NCBI GenBank assembly: GCA_947627695.1
Contig: CANQXF010000003.1
Location: 1 to 64,000 of the forward strand
Length of the DNA stretch: 64,000 nucleotides
Source of the DNA: an uncultured Ruminiclostridium sp.
Lineage (GTDB): Bacteria > Bacillota > Clostridia > Oscillospirales > Ruminococcaceae
Direction: 5' to 3'
Part shown: piece by piece, positions 33,554 through 42,709 of the stretch
How the letters are laid out: every line of letters begins with the position of its first letter
Position numbering within the stretch: the stretch's first letter is position 1
Translations under genes and position numbers: made by a program
Notes under the pieces: model-generated
Told to the model about the DNA's origin: nothing
The model's database searches: none
The model's input: only the letters and a program-made list of their open reading frames with translations

Positions 33554-34210
33554 GTGGCAAGTAAACTGATAGTTATAGAAGGGCTGGACGGCGGCGGAAA
33601 GACCACACAGCTTGAGTTGCTGAAAAAAACATATACGGATTTCAGATATATAACATTTCCAAATTATGATTCTCCCTCCGGCAAAATAGTCAGTAATTAT
33701 TTAAGCGGTGTATACAGTGAAAACGATAAATTTGTCAGCGCATATACAGCGAGCAGCTTTTATGCGATCGATAGATACACCAGCTTCAAGACGGATTGGG
33801 AAAAGGATTTTCAAGAGGGAAAAACCATAATATCAGCCAGATACGTCAGCAGCAACGCTATTTATCAGATGACAAAGCTCCCTGAAAGCAATTGGAATGA
33901 ATATATGGAATGGCTGTTTGATATGGAATACAACAGATTTAAAATTCCCAGACCAACGGCTACGATTTTTCTTGATATGCCGCCTGATATCTCAAGACAG
34001 CTTTTGCTAAAACGATATAACGGCGATTCATCACGTTTAGATGCGCATGAAAGCAATCTGGAATTTATGGCTGCCTGCCGCAGAGCCGCTTTGTACGTTG
34101 CGAAGCTGGAGGGCTGGCATATTATTGATTGCTCTGAAAATAATGAACCGAAATCTATCGATACTATCCATAATATGATAAAAGACATAATGGATGAATT
34201 GTTGAAATAA
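33554..34210 (+). CDS. tmk: Thymidylate kinase
   Basis: A 218-residue P-loop kinase: EGLDGGGKTTQ at about 9-19, FPNYDSPSGKIVSNYLSG, and the base-specific segment ARYVSSNAIYQ. It differs from the usual bacterial dTMP kinase in having Tyr/Asn-rich substrate loops and a long lid segment (KRYNGDSSRLDAHESNLEF), typical of a Clostridia branch. I prefer the GTG start at 33554 with CGGAG 7 bases upstream; an ATG at 33536 would add six residues without a site. It makes dTDP from dTMP. Confidence 0.8.
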   Translation: MASKLIVIEGLDGGGKTTQLELLKKTYTDFRYITFPNYDSPSGKIVSNYLSGVYSENDKFVSAYTASSFYAIDRYTSFKTDWEKDFQEGKTIISARYVSSNAIYQMTKLPESNWNEYMEWLFDMEYNRFKIPRPTATIFLDMPPDISRQLLLKRYNGDSSRLDAHESNLEFMAACRRAALYVAKLEGWHIIDCSENNEPKSIDTIHNMIKDIMDELLK

Positions 34211-34243
34211 AATCGTCAAAACCCTTTGAAAGGAGAAAAATAA

Positions 34244-34786
34244 ATGATATACTGTTTTTTAGCTAACGGATTTGAAGAAATGGAAGCTCTCTGCCCCGTG
34301 GACATACTTCGCAGAGGAGAATGCGATGTGCTGACGGTCGGCGTTGGCGAGGAGATAATAACAGGTTCTCACGGTATAAGCGTATATACTGACATCACAG
34401 CGGCAGAGATTGAGCTTGACGATAAACTGGAAATGATAATTCTTCCCGGCGGTATGCCCGGAACTCTCAATCTGGAGAGCAATCTTTATGTTCAAAAAGC
34501 GATAGATTTCTGCGTTCAGAAAGGAAAATATATTGCGGCAATTTGTGCTGCGCCTTCAATACTTGGACATAAGGGACTGCTGAAGGACAAAGAGGCGATT
34601 TGTTTCCCGGGTTTTGAGGAACAGCTTGACTGCAAAAAACTTTCTGATGATTTCATATGCGTTGACGGCAGCGTTATAACTGCAAAAGGTGCAGGAGTAG
34701 CGCAGGAATTTGGCCTTAAACTGTTAGAATTGCTTAAAGGCACCAATGCTGCTCAGGCAATGAAGGCATCCTTGCAATGCAGATAA
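34244..34786 (+). CDS. DJ-1/PfpI family protein
   Basis: A 180-residue protein of the DJ-1 branch: YCFLANGFEEMEALCPVDIL at the start with the conserved Glu, and the nucleophile elbow AAICAAPSILG with the reactive Cys near residue 101. Members have been linked to oxidative stress and glyoxal/deglycase-type chemistry. AAAGGAG precedes the ATG. Its end overlaps the next gene by 10 bases. Confidence 0.9.
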   Translation: MIYCFLANGFEEMEALCPVDILRRGECDVLTVGVGEEIITGSHGISVYTDITAAEIELDDKLEMIILPGGMPGTLNLESNLYVQKAIDFCVQKGKYIAAICAAPSILGHKGLLKDKEAICFPGFEEQLDCKKLSDDFICVDGSVITAKGAGVAQEFGLKLLELLKGTNAAQAMKASLQCR

Positions 34787-35328
34787 AAGAGGAAGTCAGA
34801 AAACGCTTTCTGTTACAGCGGAGCACTCTTTCTCCCGAATTTCTGGAGAAAGCGGGACATTGTGTATCGCAGACCGTTATTTCACTTGATGAATTTATCA
34901 ATGCAGATACTGTTTTATGCTATGTCAGCATTGACAGCGAACTGCCCACGCGTTGTATTTTTGAACACTGCTTTAAATCGGGAAAAAGAATAGCCACTCC
35001 CGTATGCGTGGGAGATAAATTGATTTTCAAATATATAAACAGCTTCAGCGATTTACAAAAAGGTGCTTTTTCCATACCTGAGCCTTCGGAGAACTGCCGT
35101 AAGGCAGACATTTCGGAAAATACGCTTTGTATAACACCTGCTGTCTGCTATAATGTCAGCGGTTATCGCATAGGCTACGGCAAAGGATTTTATGACCGAT
35201 TTTTTGCCGAAAACAAATGTGTCAGACTGGGCGTCGGTTTTGAGGATTTCATAACGGACTTTTCACCTGATGAAAATGACGTCAAGGTGAATATCATCGT
35301 TACCGAGTGCAAGGTCAGGAGGTTATAA
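34777..35328 (+). CDS. 5-formyltetrahydrofolate cyclo-ligase
   Basis: A 183-residue enzyme that converts 5-formyl-THF to 5,10-methenyl-THF with ATP. It has the family motif YRIGYGKGFYDRFF near residues 130-143, the N-terminal KEEVRKRFLLQRSTLS and the central YVSIDSELPT. It overlaps the DJ-1 gene by 10 bases and its TAA abuts the ATG of mltG. Confidence 0.9.
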   Translation: MQIKEEVRKRFLLQRSTLSPEFLEKAGHCVSQTVISLDEFINADTVLCYVSIDSELPTRCIFEHCFKSGKRIATPVCVGDKLIFKYINSFSDLQKGAFSIPEPSENCRKADISENTLCITPAVCYNVSGYRIGYGKGFYDRFFAENKCVRLGVGFEDFITDFSPDENDVKVNIIVTECKVRRL

Positions 35329-36726
35329 ATGGACGACAACAAAGAAAAAAACGAAGATTTATCAGAGCTTCTCAACAATACAAACGAAAGTGAAGCGGAA
35401 ACATCTCATAATGACAGCGGGATTTCCAAGGCTGAATACGGCGAAGAAGATCCGTTTGCTTTCGGTTCATCAAATCGAAATAATGCTTCCGAAGATGAGG
35501 ATATGCATGATATAGATTTTGAAGATGACGGTGAAGAACAGGATGACTCAGACGCTGCAGAAGAGCAGGACCAAGAGGTAGCTGAAGTCGTTGAACAGCT
35601 TTCAAAGCAGCGTCAAAGCCGAAAGACTGTTTTGCGTATTTTGCTTGGAATAATTATATCCGCCGCTGTAATAACAGTTGGTGCAAAGCTCGGCTCAACA
35701 CTGCTTAATATAATCCTGGATTACACGGGAATAAGCACTAACGAATTTGAGGTAGAAGTGGAAATACCTGAAAATCCTTCCTTAAATCAGGTGATAGACG
35801 CTCTTGACGAAAACGGTATCATTACTGAAAAAAATATTTTTAAGATGTATGTTGAAATGAAGGGCAGACAGAACGATTTTGTAGGCGGCACGTTTAAGTT
35901 ATCATCAGCCATGAATTACGGAAGTATAGTAGACGTTCTTCAAGCCTCAAAAACTGCATTAAGAACGGTTGAAGTGACTATAATCGAAGGAATGACTGCC
36001 GTTGAAATAGGAGAGCTTTTAGAGGAGAATTATGTTTGCAGAGCCGAAGATTTTGTGAAATTCTACCGCAATAAGATGGACGTATATGATTTTGAAAGGC
36101 GTGTTGAGGAAGGACCTCTTGAGTTCAATCAAATGGAAGGCTACCTTTTCCCCGATAAATATGAATTTTACGTTATGAATAAACTGCAGGACGATCCTGA
36201 CGCCGATATAGATTCATCAAAAGAGGCGGAAGCCGCCGCAAGAAAAATATACTCCAATTTCAACTCTAAAATAACAAAATCCATGTATAAGAAAATGCAT
36301 GAAATGGGTCTTACTCTCGACCAGCTGATAACTCTCGCCTCTATGGTACAGGCGGAGGTAGGCGATACCGAGGATATGAAAAACGTTGCCTCTGTTTTCT
36401 TGAACCGAATCCGCAACGGTGAAACATTTCAGCATTTGGAATCCGACGCAACGGTATTTTATGTTCAGGACTGCATAGAGCCTTACTACAAAGATTATGA
36501 TATGTCCGTCTCACTTCAGGCAGTGTCTAACGCATATGACACATACGTTGCTGTCGGCATTCCTGCAGGACCGATATGCAATCCCGGAATAGATGCTATA
36601 AATGCAGTGCTTGCCGATACTCCGACGACGTACTATTATTTCTGCGCCAACGATGAAGGCGAAACGTTCTTTGCGTCTACTGCGGAGGAACATCAGGCAA
36701 ATCTTGAAAAAGCAGGACTTGTTTAA
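35329..36726 (+). CDS. mltG: Endolytic transglycosylase MltG
   Basis: A 465-residue membrane protein. Residues 1-95 are a strongly acidic, disordered cytoplasmic tail (runs of E, D, S, N); one membrane helix follows at about 101-127 (VLRILLGIIISAAVITVGAKLG); then a LysM-like and the YceG catalytic domain. The catalytic Glu is in LASMVQAEVG near residue 344; DATVFYVQD and PAGPICNPGIDAINAVL are family markers. MltG cuts nascent glycan strands to end their growth. The ribosome site lies inside the previous gene. The acidic tail is longer than in standard homologues. Confidence 0.9.
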   Translation: MDDNKEKNEDLSELLNNTNESEAETSHNDSGISKAEYGEEDPFAFGSSNRNNASEDEDMHDIDFEDDGEEQDDSDAAEEQDQEVAEVVEQLSKQRQSRKTVLRILLGIIISAAVITVGAKLGSTLLNIILDYTGISTNEFEVEVEIPENPSLNQVIDALDENGIITEKNIFKMYVEMKGRQNDFVGGTFKLSSAMNYGSIVDVLQASKTALRTVEVTIIEGMTAVEIGELLEENYVCRAEDFVKFYRNKMDVYDFERRVEEGPLEFNQMEGYLFPDKYEFYVMNKLQDDPDADIDSSKEAEAAARKIYSNFNSKITKSMYKKMHEMGLTLDQLITLASMVQAEVGDTEDMKNVASVFLNRIRNGETFQHLESDATVFYVQDCIEPYYKDYDMSVSLQAVSNAYDTYVAVGIPAGPICNPGIDAINAVLADTPTTYYYFCANDEGETFFASTAEEHQANLEKAGLV

Positions 36727-36785
36727 AAAATATCTGCGGCGTTTACTGGCTGTATGTAAACGCCGCATAAAAATGTGGGGGACTT

Positions 36786-37997
36786 ATGCTTGAGTTACTT
36801 TCACCTGCGGGCGATTATGAATGCCTGGAGGCCGCTGTAAATTTCGGCTGTAATGCCGTGTATATCGGCGGAAAAAGCTATGGAATGAGAGCCGCTGCAA
36901 AAAACTTTGATTTTGAGCAAATGAAAAAAGCAGTGGATTATGCCCATTCGCATGGCGTAAAAGTATATCTTACCTGCAATACGCTACCTTCCAATGATGA
37001 AATAGACGCTTTTCCCGATTTTATAAAAAATGCTTCGTTAACAGGTATTGACGCCGCTATCGTTTGCGATTTAGGCGTTATGTCGCTTATAAAAAAATAT
37101 GCTTCTGACCTTGACATACATATGTCAACTCAGGTAGGCGTTGTAAACTATGCGGCGGCAAATGAACTTTATAAAATGGGAGCAAAAAGGATAGTCCTGT
37201 CACGAGAAATGGGAATAGATGAGATTAGACGAATGCGTGATAATATTCCCGATGATATGGATATAGAGGCATTTGTCCATGGCGCAATGTGCGTTTCCTT
37301 TTCAGGAAGATGCTTATTGTCTGCATATATGACAGGAAGAAATGCAAATAAAGGCGAATGCGCCCAGCCCTGCCGCTGGAAGTATAATCTGGTTGAGGAA
37401 ACACGCCCCGGGCAATACTTTCCGATTTACGAGGAAGACGGCGGCTCATACATTCTCAATGCAAAGGATATGTGTATGATAGAGCATCTGGACAAGCTTG
37501 CAGACGCCGGAGTAACCAGCTTTAAAATTGAGGGAAGAGCAAAATCGGCATATTATGTTGCAACCGTCACGAATGCATACAGTATCGCATTACAATGCGC
37601 CGCCGATAAAAAGCCTGTCCCTCAGTGGGTAAAGGACGAGGTCTTCTGCGTAAGTCACCGTGATTATTGCACAGGATTTTATTTCGGCGCTTATGACCCT
37701 AAACAGGTATATGAAAGCAGCGGTTACGTCCGCAGTCGTGATTTTGTCGGAATAGTCGACGGCAGTGAAAACGGAATGGTCTTGATAACTCAACGAAATT
37801 ATTTTACGTCAGATGATGAGCTTGAGGTGTTAAGTTCGCATTGCGAGCCTGTAAAATTTTGCATAAAGCACCTGTATAATTCAAACGGCGAGGAAATCAA
37901 AATCGCAAACAAAGCGACAGAAAGACTTAAAGCGGTATGCGAAAGGGAATTTCCGAAAAATTCCATTATCAGGCGTGTATGCGCAAAAACAAAATAA
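36786..37997 (+). CDS. U32 family peptidase-like protein
   Basis: A 403-residue protein of PF01136: LSPAGDYECLEAAVNFGCNAVYIGG at the start, HMSTQVGVVNYAAA, and the signature EAFVHGAMCVSFSGRCLLSAYMTGRNANKGECAQPCRW with its conserved cysteines. Relatives (YegQ/TrhP) take part in tRNA uridine hydroxylation, others are called collagenase-like; a tRNA-modification role is the better guess. GTGGGGGACTT precedes the ATG. Confidence 0.9.
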   Translation: MLELLSPAGDYECLEAAVNFGCNAVYIGGKSYGMRAAAKNFDFEQMKKAVDYAHSHGVKVYLTCNTLPSNDEIDAFPDFIKNASLTGIDAAIVCDLGVMSLIKKYASDLDIHMSTQVGVVNYAAANELYKMGAKRIVLSREMGIDEIRRMRDNIPDDMDIEAFVHGAMCVSFSGRCLLSAYMTGRNANKGECAQPCRWKYNLVEETRPGQYFPIYEEDGGSYILNAKDMCMIEHLDKLADAGVTSFKIEGRAKSAYYVATVTNAYSIALQCAADKKPVPQWVKDEVFCVSHRDYCTGFYFGAYDPKQVYESSGYVRSRDFVGIVDGSENGMVLITQRNYFTSDDELEVLSSHCEPVKFCIKHLYNSNGEEIKIANKATERLKAVCEREFPKNSIIRRVCAKTK

Positions 37998-38031
37998 AAA
38001 AGGCTTTCGGTATTTGTACCGAAAGCCTTTT
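37998..38031. terminator. Bidirectional terminator
   Basis: A perfect 15-bp stem (left arm AAAAGGCTTTCGGTA) with a TTTG loop sits between the convergent U32 and GH5 genes. Confidence 0.9.
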
Positions 38032-38037
38032 AAGCTT

Positions 38038-38994
38038 TTACAGATATTTTATAAGCTCGTCTCTTACGTCGTCAAGCCAACTGTCTGTAATTCCGAAATC
38101 CATACCTTTGTAGCACCATGCTGCTCTTGCAATACCGTGTTTTTCAAACACGCCGTTTATCACCTTATACCATTCCAATACGTCTTTTGGAGTAGCCTTG
38201 TCTATAACGCCGTATTCGCCGCAATAAATGTCGGTCCCGCATTTTTGGGCTTTTTCCAGCGCAGTTTTGAAAATATACTCAAACATATCGGCGTTTATTT
38301 TCATATCTTCGAAACTGTATCTTTCTTCGGGGTCGATCTCCCTTGTCCAGTGTGCGCCTTGATGAGTAAACTTCAGTGGCGCATAGCAGTGGAACACATA
38401 AACTATTTTGTCGTCATACGGGTCTGCAAGATCTTTTACTGCCTCAGGGCTGTTGTTCCAGTATCCGCCTATGAATATGAGAGTATCGGGCGCATATTTT
38501 CTTATTCTCTCAACACATTTTAATGAAATATTGTTCCACACATCATTATAGCTTCTGTCGGTTACCTCGTTGAGCAGTTCAAAAGCGACAGTATCAGAGT
38601 ATTTTCCGAAACTCTGCGCCAGCTTATCCCACAGATTGAGAAAACGCTCCTGCAATTCTTCGTTTTCAAAAAATCCGCTTTCCTTTTCTCCGAAGTCAAA
38701 GGAAAATCCCGCTGTCTTATGTAAATCGAGAACAACGTTCAGACCGTATTTTTTTGCAGTCAGCAAAGCCTTTTCCACACGCTCAAAGCCTTCGTCTATA
38801 TATCCGCCGTTGTTGTCCTCAAGAATATTGTAGTCTATTGGCAGTCTCACATGGTCAAGACCCCACGATGCTATTTTCTTAAAATCTTCCTCTTTAATAA
38901 AGTTGTTGAGTCTTTCCTCGCTGTAATCGCACTGCGACAGCCAGCCGCCCAGATCCACGCCTCTGTAAAACCCTTTTTCTTTCAGTTTAAGCAT
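38038..38994 (-). CDS. GH5 family glycoside hydrolase, cytoplasmic
   Basis: A 318-residue TIM-barrel hydrolase of the cellulase family GH5. The acid/base Glu is in AFELLNEV (Glu143), the nucleophile in YCGEYGV (Glu260); HVRLPIDY, VVLDLHKT and YVFHCYAPL supply the other subsite residues. No signal peptide, so it would act on imported oligosaccharides. I choose ATG 38994, 8 bases after GGTGG; a GTG at 39006 is in frame but overlaps its own AAAGG. It is transcribed away from the GH16 gene. Likely substrate: cello- or mixed-linkage beta-gluco-oligosaccharides. Confidence 0.9.
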   Translation of the reverse strand: MLKLKEKGFYRGVDLGGWLSQCDYSEERLNNFIKEEDFKKIASWGLDHVRLPIDYNILEDNNGGYIDEGFERVEKALLTAKKYGLNVVLDLHKTAGFSFDFGEKESGFFENEELQERFLNLWDKLAQSFGKYSDTVAFELLNEVTDRSYNDVWNNISLKCVERIRKYAPDTLIFIGGYWNNSPEAVKDLADPYDDKIVYVFHCYAPLKFTHQGAHWTREIDPEERYSFEDMKINADMFEYIFKTALEKAQKCGTDIYCGEYGVIDKATPKDVLEWYKVINGVFEKHGIARAAWCYKGMDFGITDSWLDDVRDELIKYL

Positions 38995-39080
38995 TTCATT
39001 TTCCACCTTTCCGTGTATTTTATCAGCAGATATTTTTATCCGCCTGCTGACGAAATCAGTATATCATAATGCAAGTTATG

Positions 39081-39205
39081 ATAATATCAAATATTTATTT
39101 TTTATATCACATTTTAGAAAAATAAAACGATTACATCAAGGCGATAAGCAGTTGTAAGGACATAAAAACGATATTAAAAATATAATTTTTATATCAATTT
39201 AAAAG
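39081..39205. promoter_or_regulatory. Intergenic region GH5/GH16 with repeated ATATCA/TGATAT motifs
   Basis: In this divergent region ATATCA occurs at 39084-39089, 39104-39109 and 39191-39196, each flanked by T-rich sequence (on the minus strand TGATATAAAAA and TTTGATATT). The first pair is 20 bases apart. The GH16 gene has a -10-like TAAAAT at 39215-39220 without a good -35, as expected for an activator-dependent promoter. Similar motifs lie before the binding-protein, wall-protein and GH2 genes. Confidence 0.4.
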
Positions 39206-39242
39206 CCGAAATGATAAAATTTTAAATACAGGAGGTGTTACT

Positions 39243-39992
39243 ATGAATATTAAAATTGTAAGAAAAATTTTGCCTGCCATATTTATCTTATCAACTCTTT
39301 TCCTGCCCGCCTGCAGCGATCAGAATGAGCAGCTGCCTGAGGGCGCCGTATATGCGGAATTTAAAAACGGTATGCCTGATGGCTTTGAAAGCTCTGACGG
39401 CTGGACGAACGGCAGTATGTTCAACGTGACCTGGAGAGCAGATAACGTCACGTTCAATGACGGAAAAATGCAGCTCGTTATTGCAAACGACCCGACTCCT
39501 TCAGGCGGAATACCTTATTCAGGCGGGGAATTCAGGAGCAAGGATTTTTACGGCTATGGTCTTTATGAAGTAAATATGAAAGCTATAAAGAACGACGGCG
39601 TCGTTTCTTCATTTTTTACGTACACAGGGCCTTCAGACAATAATCCCTGGGACGAAATAGATGTGGAGATACTTGGAAAGGATACTTCAAAGGTTCAGTT
39701 CAACTATTTTACAGACAGCAAGGGCAATCATGAATATTTATACGACCTCGGCTTTGACGCCTCTGAGGATTTTCATACTTATGCCTTTGAATGGCTGGAG
39801 GATAAAATAACATGGTATGTGGACGGAAAAGAAGTCCACAGCGTGACCGAAAATATACCTGTTACCCAAGGAAAGATAATGATGAACGCCTGGTGCGGCA
39901 CCGGAGTTGACGGTTGGCTGAACGCTTTTAACGATACAGCCCTCCCTGTGACCGCAGAATATATGTGGATACGCTATACGCCCGTTCAATGA
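39243..39992 (+). CDS. GH16 lichenase-type beta-glucanase, lipoprotein
   Basis: A 249-residue secreted beta-glucanase. The lipobox LPAC places Cys24 as lipid anchor. The GH16 catalytic motif is NPWDEIDVEILGKDT, with nucleophile Glu138, Asp140 and acid/base Glu142; SGGEFRSKDFYGYGLYEV and the tail MMNAWCGTGVDGWLN are typical of licheninase (1,3-1,4-beta-glucanase). It should cut mixed-linkage beta-glucan at the cell surface, yielding oligosaccharides for the binding protein encoded next. AGGAGG stands before ATG. Confidence 0.9.
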   Translation: MNIKIVRKILPAIFILSTLFLPACSDQNEQLPEGAVYAEFKNGMPDGFESSDGWTNGSMFNVTWRADNVTFNDGKMQLVIANDPTPSGGIPYSGGEFRSKDFYGYGLYEVNMKAIKNDGVVSSFFTYTGPSDNNPWDEIDVEILGKDTSKVQFNYFTDSKGNHEYLYDLGFDASEDFHTYAFEWLEDKITWYVDGKEVHSVTENIPVTQGKIMMNAWCGTGVDGWLNAFNDTALPVTAEYMWIRYTPVQ

Positions 39993-40014
39993 AATATGAC
40001 CGTTTTGTATGCCA

Positions 40015-40033
40015 TATTTTTGCTACAAAAATA
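40015..40033. promoter_or_regulatory. Perfect inverted repeat downstream of GH16
   Basis: TATTTTTG-CTA-CAAAAATA, an 8-bp palindrome with a 3-base centre. It may be a weak terminator stem for GH16 or an operator for the next gene; no T run follows. A TTGATATTGCAAAA motif lies at 40053-40066. Confidence 0.35.
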
Positions 40034-40148
40034 CGATATTAAAGACAAAAAGTTGATATTGCAAAATCTGGCTATATTGTAAAATTAAATCAGCGGAAAA
40101 TCAAATTACAACCACAGCACGTTAAAATCCAATAAGGAGGAAAGTTTT

Positions 40149-41588
40149 ATGAACAAAAGAAGATTGATATCCGCAACGTTAGCGGTCATCACTTCACTCA
40201 GCCTTTTGACCGCATGTGCTGAAAATGCACAGGGCGGAAACAACGGCAACGGAAACGACGGCAACGGCTCTGAGTCCGCATCCAACGGAACTACTCCTGC
40301 TCCCTCTACTATGGGTCAGGAAGAGCAGAGCAAAGCCGAAGAGATCGAAGTAAAGGAATTTGAACTTGAAAACAAGAAGATTTCTTTCCTTGCTTCATGG
40401 CCAAGAAACCCTGCAAAGGGTAAAAACAAGGACGTAGCCATTGAACTGTTCCAGAGCAGATTTGGCGGTGAGATCGAAGATATCACTGTTCCTGACGCTG
40501 ACAGATATTCCAGACTGGCTGCCCTGATATCAACAGACGATGCTCCTGACTTCTTCTCTGCTGCTGATATGGACGCATTCCCCAAGGGTGCTATCAACCA
40601 TATGTTCCAGCCCCTTGACGATTACATCGACTACAACGACCAGTGGTGGAAAGACCTGAATTCCTTAAACGACAAGTTTGTATTCCAGGGCAAGCACTAT
40701 GTAGGCGCTATCGGAACCGCTGTTGACGTACTTATGATATACAACAAGAAAGTTGTTGAAGCAAACGGTTTTGAAGATCCTGCCAAGCTCCTTGAAGAAG
40801 GCAAGTGGGATTGGGACACCTGCAAGAAGATGATGCAGGATTTCTGCAGCAAGAACGGTGAAGGCTATTATGCTACCGACGGTTGGTGGGTATCTCAGGG
40901 CTTCTGCAACTCCACCGGCGTTCCTTTCGTAGGAATAGAAGACGGCAAGTTAGTAAACAACCTTAACAATTCTCTCATCGAGCAGGCTCAGGAGCTTCTG
41001 CTGGATATCCACAGAGAATCAATGGCTTACCCCGTATGGGATAACGGTTGGACGGCAAATGCAAGAAACGTAGGTCTTGGCACTACATTGTTCTTCCCCT
41101 GCGGCGAATGGGCTCTGACTCAGCTTGAAGGCGAATACGCTTTGTCCAATTACGCTGATGACGCCGCTGACGTAGGTTTCGTTCCCGTACCTAAGTGCCC
41201 CGGTGCAGATGAGCTCTACATTCCTTCCCGTGTTGTAGGTTATATGCTCTGCTCAGGCGCAAAGAACCCTGAGGGCTTTGCTTGCTACATGTACTGCGAG
41301 GCAGCTGCAACAACCAGCGAGAAATCCGATGAGATAACCAAGGATCAGTATTTTAACGAATACGGCTGGACTGAAGAAATGTGGGATATGTGGGAGAAGA
41401 TCCACGAATTGTCCGATGCACATCCTGTATTTGAATATTACAAGGGCGTTTCCGATGAAATGAATGATGCTCTTGACAATCCTACCAAGGACGCTTATCA
41501 CAATGAAGTTTCCTGGATCAGCACAAGAGATTCTATTTACGGCAGCGTTCAGGCTGAGATCGACAAGGCAAACGGCTCGCTTGAATAA
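40149..41588 (+). CDS. ABC transporter sugar-binding lipoprotein
   Basis: A 479-residue extracellular solute-binding protein (family 1 type). The signal ends in LTAC (Cys22), then a Gly/Asn-rich linker to about residue 60. The mature part has KKISFLASWPRNPAKGK, AALISTDDAPDFFSAADMDAFP, WWKDLNSLNDKFVFQGKHY, and many Trp/Tyr residues likely to stack on sugars. Codon choice (AAG, AAC, TTC, GGC) looks optimised for high expression compared with neighbours. No permease or ATPase genes adjoin it, so it must borrow them from elsewhere. Placed next to a lichenase, its ligand is probably a beta-gluco-oligosaccharide. Confidence 0.85.
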   Translation: MNKRRLISATLAVITSLSLLTACAENAQGGNNGNGNDGNGSESASNGTTPAPSTMGQEEQSKAEEIEVKEFELENKKISFLASWPRNPAKGKNKDVAIELFQSRFGGEIEDITVPDADRYSRLAALISTDDAPDFFSAADMDAFPKGAINHMFQPLDDYIDYNDQWWKDLNSLNDKFVFQGKHYVGAIGTAVDVLMIYNKKVVEANGFEDPAKLLEEGKWDWDTCKKMMQDFCSKNGEGYYATDGWWVSQGFCNSTGVPFVGIEDGKLVNNLNNSLIEQAQELLLDIHRESMAYPVWDNGWTANARNVGLGTTLFFPCGEWALTQLEGEYALSNYADDAADVGFVPVPKCPGADELYIPSRVVGYMLCSGAKNPEGFACYMYCEAAATTSEKSDEITKDQYFNEYGWTEEMWDMWEKIHELSDAHPVFEYYKGVSDEMNDALDNPTKDAYHNEVSWISTRDSIYGSVQAEIDKANGSLE

Positions 41589-41632
41589 TCAAAGATAATT
41601 TTCATTTGTTTTAATGTTTTCCATCCAAGGGA

Positions 41633-41660
41633 GGACCGTCTCGAAAGAGGCGGTCCTTTT
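41633..41660 (+). terminator. Terminator of the binding-protein gene
   Basis: A 10-bp stem GGACCGTCTC-GAAA-GAGGCGGTCC (one T-G pair) with a GAAA tetraloop, then TTTT. Confidence 0.9.
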
Positions 41661-41925
41661 CTGTAATTATATTTGCAACAGCTTGCTCGATAGTGTACAA
41701 GCAGCTTTTAAAATGTACGGGTCAGATTAACGATTTCCGTAAGTAAATCCTTTATTGTATCGTGCGTTTATTATGATTTAAAAACAACAGGCAACAATAG
41801 CTTTTAAACGGTATGCTATGTTTAAAACGTCAGCATGGAACAACGCTGTTTAATTGTCATTAGTGCAATGGTCAATTATTATACAGTTGTATAGGTTTAA
41901 TATTTTTACCCTGCAATAAAAACAT
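41661..41925. other. Intergenic stretch, A+T-rich, one inverted repeat
   Basis: No open frame of note. It contains an 8-bp inverted repeat TTTTAAAC (41802-41809) and GTTTAAAA (41820-41827). I see no RNA family or promoter that I would defend. Confidence 0.4.
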
Positions 41926-41955
41926 ATAAAAAGAATCCCTGCCATAGGCAGGGAT
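41926..41955 (-). terminator. Terminator of the wall-protein gene
   Basis: A perfect 9-bp stem ATCCCTGCC/GGCAGGGAT with a 3-base loop, followed by TCTTTTTAT on the minus strand. Confidence 0.85.
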
Positions 41956-41981
41956 AAAATATATTAACGGAAATCAAATAA

Positions 41982-42608
41982 TTACTTTCTCTTTCTTGCT
42001 ACAACAACAGCACCGGTAGCAACGATTGCCAGAGCAGCTACGATTGCAACGCCTTCAACGCCTGTATCAGGAGTGTTCTTGTCAGGAGTGGGAGCGTCGG
42101 TGTTTCCGTTGTCGGGAGCCTGTGTTTCATCTCCGCCGTCATCAGGAGCAGGAGCTGCGGGAGCTTCAGCTGAAAGTGTCATTTCATTGAGGTGGAGACG
42201 GTGACCGATGATTATCATTCCGCCTTCCTTGATTACGTCGATATAGTCATCAGGTACCTTGAAAGTGATGGAAGTAGCGTCCTGTTCAACAGGATATGCA
42301 TCCTTTGCTTCTGCAAGCTCAGGACCGCCTACGCCGTTGGGGTCAATAAATGTCCAGGACGAATCCATAGGCTTGATTGACCAGTAATTTTCTGCTTCGT
42401 TGCTAAGGTCGTCAGCTTCAACTGTAAAGGTGATTGTAACGTAAGGCTTCTCGCTCAACTCTGCAAATTCAGAAGCAGGTATTGTTGCATTGAGGCTCCA
42501 GTTTTTGCCAAGGCTTTTGTCAATTGTATAAGCGGAAGCCATGGTGGTCATTGCCATTGCTGCGGTAGCTGCAACAGCAATACCGGTAAGTAATCTTGCT
42601 TTTTTCAT
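41982..42608 (-). CDS. Cell-surface protein with beta-sandwich domain and sorting-type tail
   Basis: A 208-residue exported protein. Residues 1-26 are a Sec signal peptide (cut near MASA-YT). Residues 27-150 look like one beta-sandwich, with alternating hydrophobic strands and the closing GGMIIIGHRLHLNEMTLSA pattern often seen in carbohydrate-binding modules. A Pro/Asp/Thr linker follows, then NTPDTG, a membrane span and ARKRK, resembling a sortase signal with the LPxTG box altered to TPDTG. It probably binds a polysaccharide at the wall. AAAGG precedes ATG; a TTGATATAAAAAA motif lies upstream. Confidence 0.7.
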   Translation of the reverse strand: MKKARLLTGIAVAATAAMAMTTMASAYTIDKSLGKNWSLNATIPASEFAELSEKPYVTITFTVEADDLSNEAENYWSIKPMDSSWTFIDPNGVGGPELAEAKDAYPVEQDATSITFKVPDDYIDVIKEGGMIIIGHRLHLNEMTLSAEAPAAPAPDDGGDETQAPDNGNTDAPTPDKNTPDTGVEGVAIVAALAIVATGAVVVARKRK

Positions 42609-42709
42609 AGCATAATTTTCCTTTCATTTTTTTAGGAGATACATTTCTCCTTTGTATACTATTTTACAAGGAAAATCCAAACAGCCATACCATAATTATA
42701 TTTTTTATA

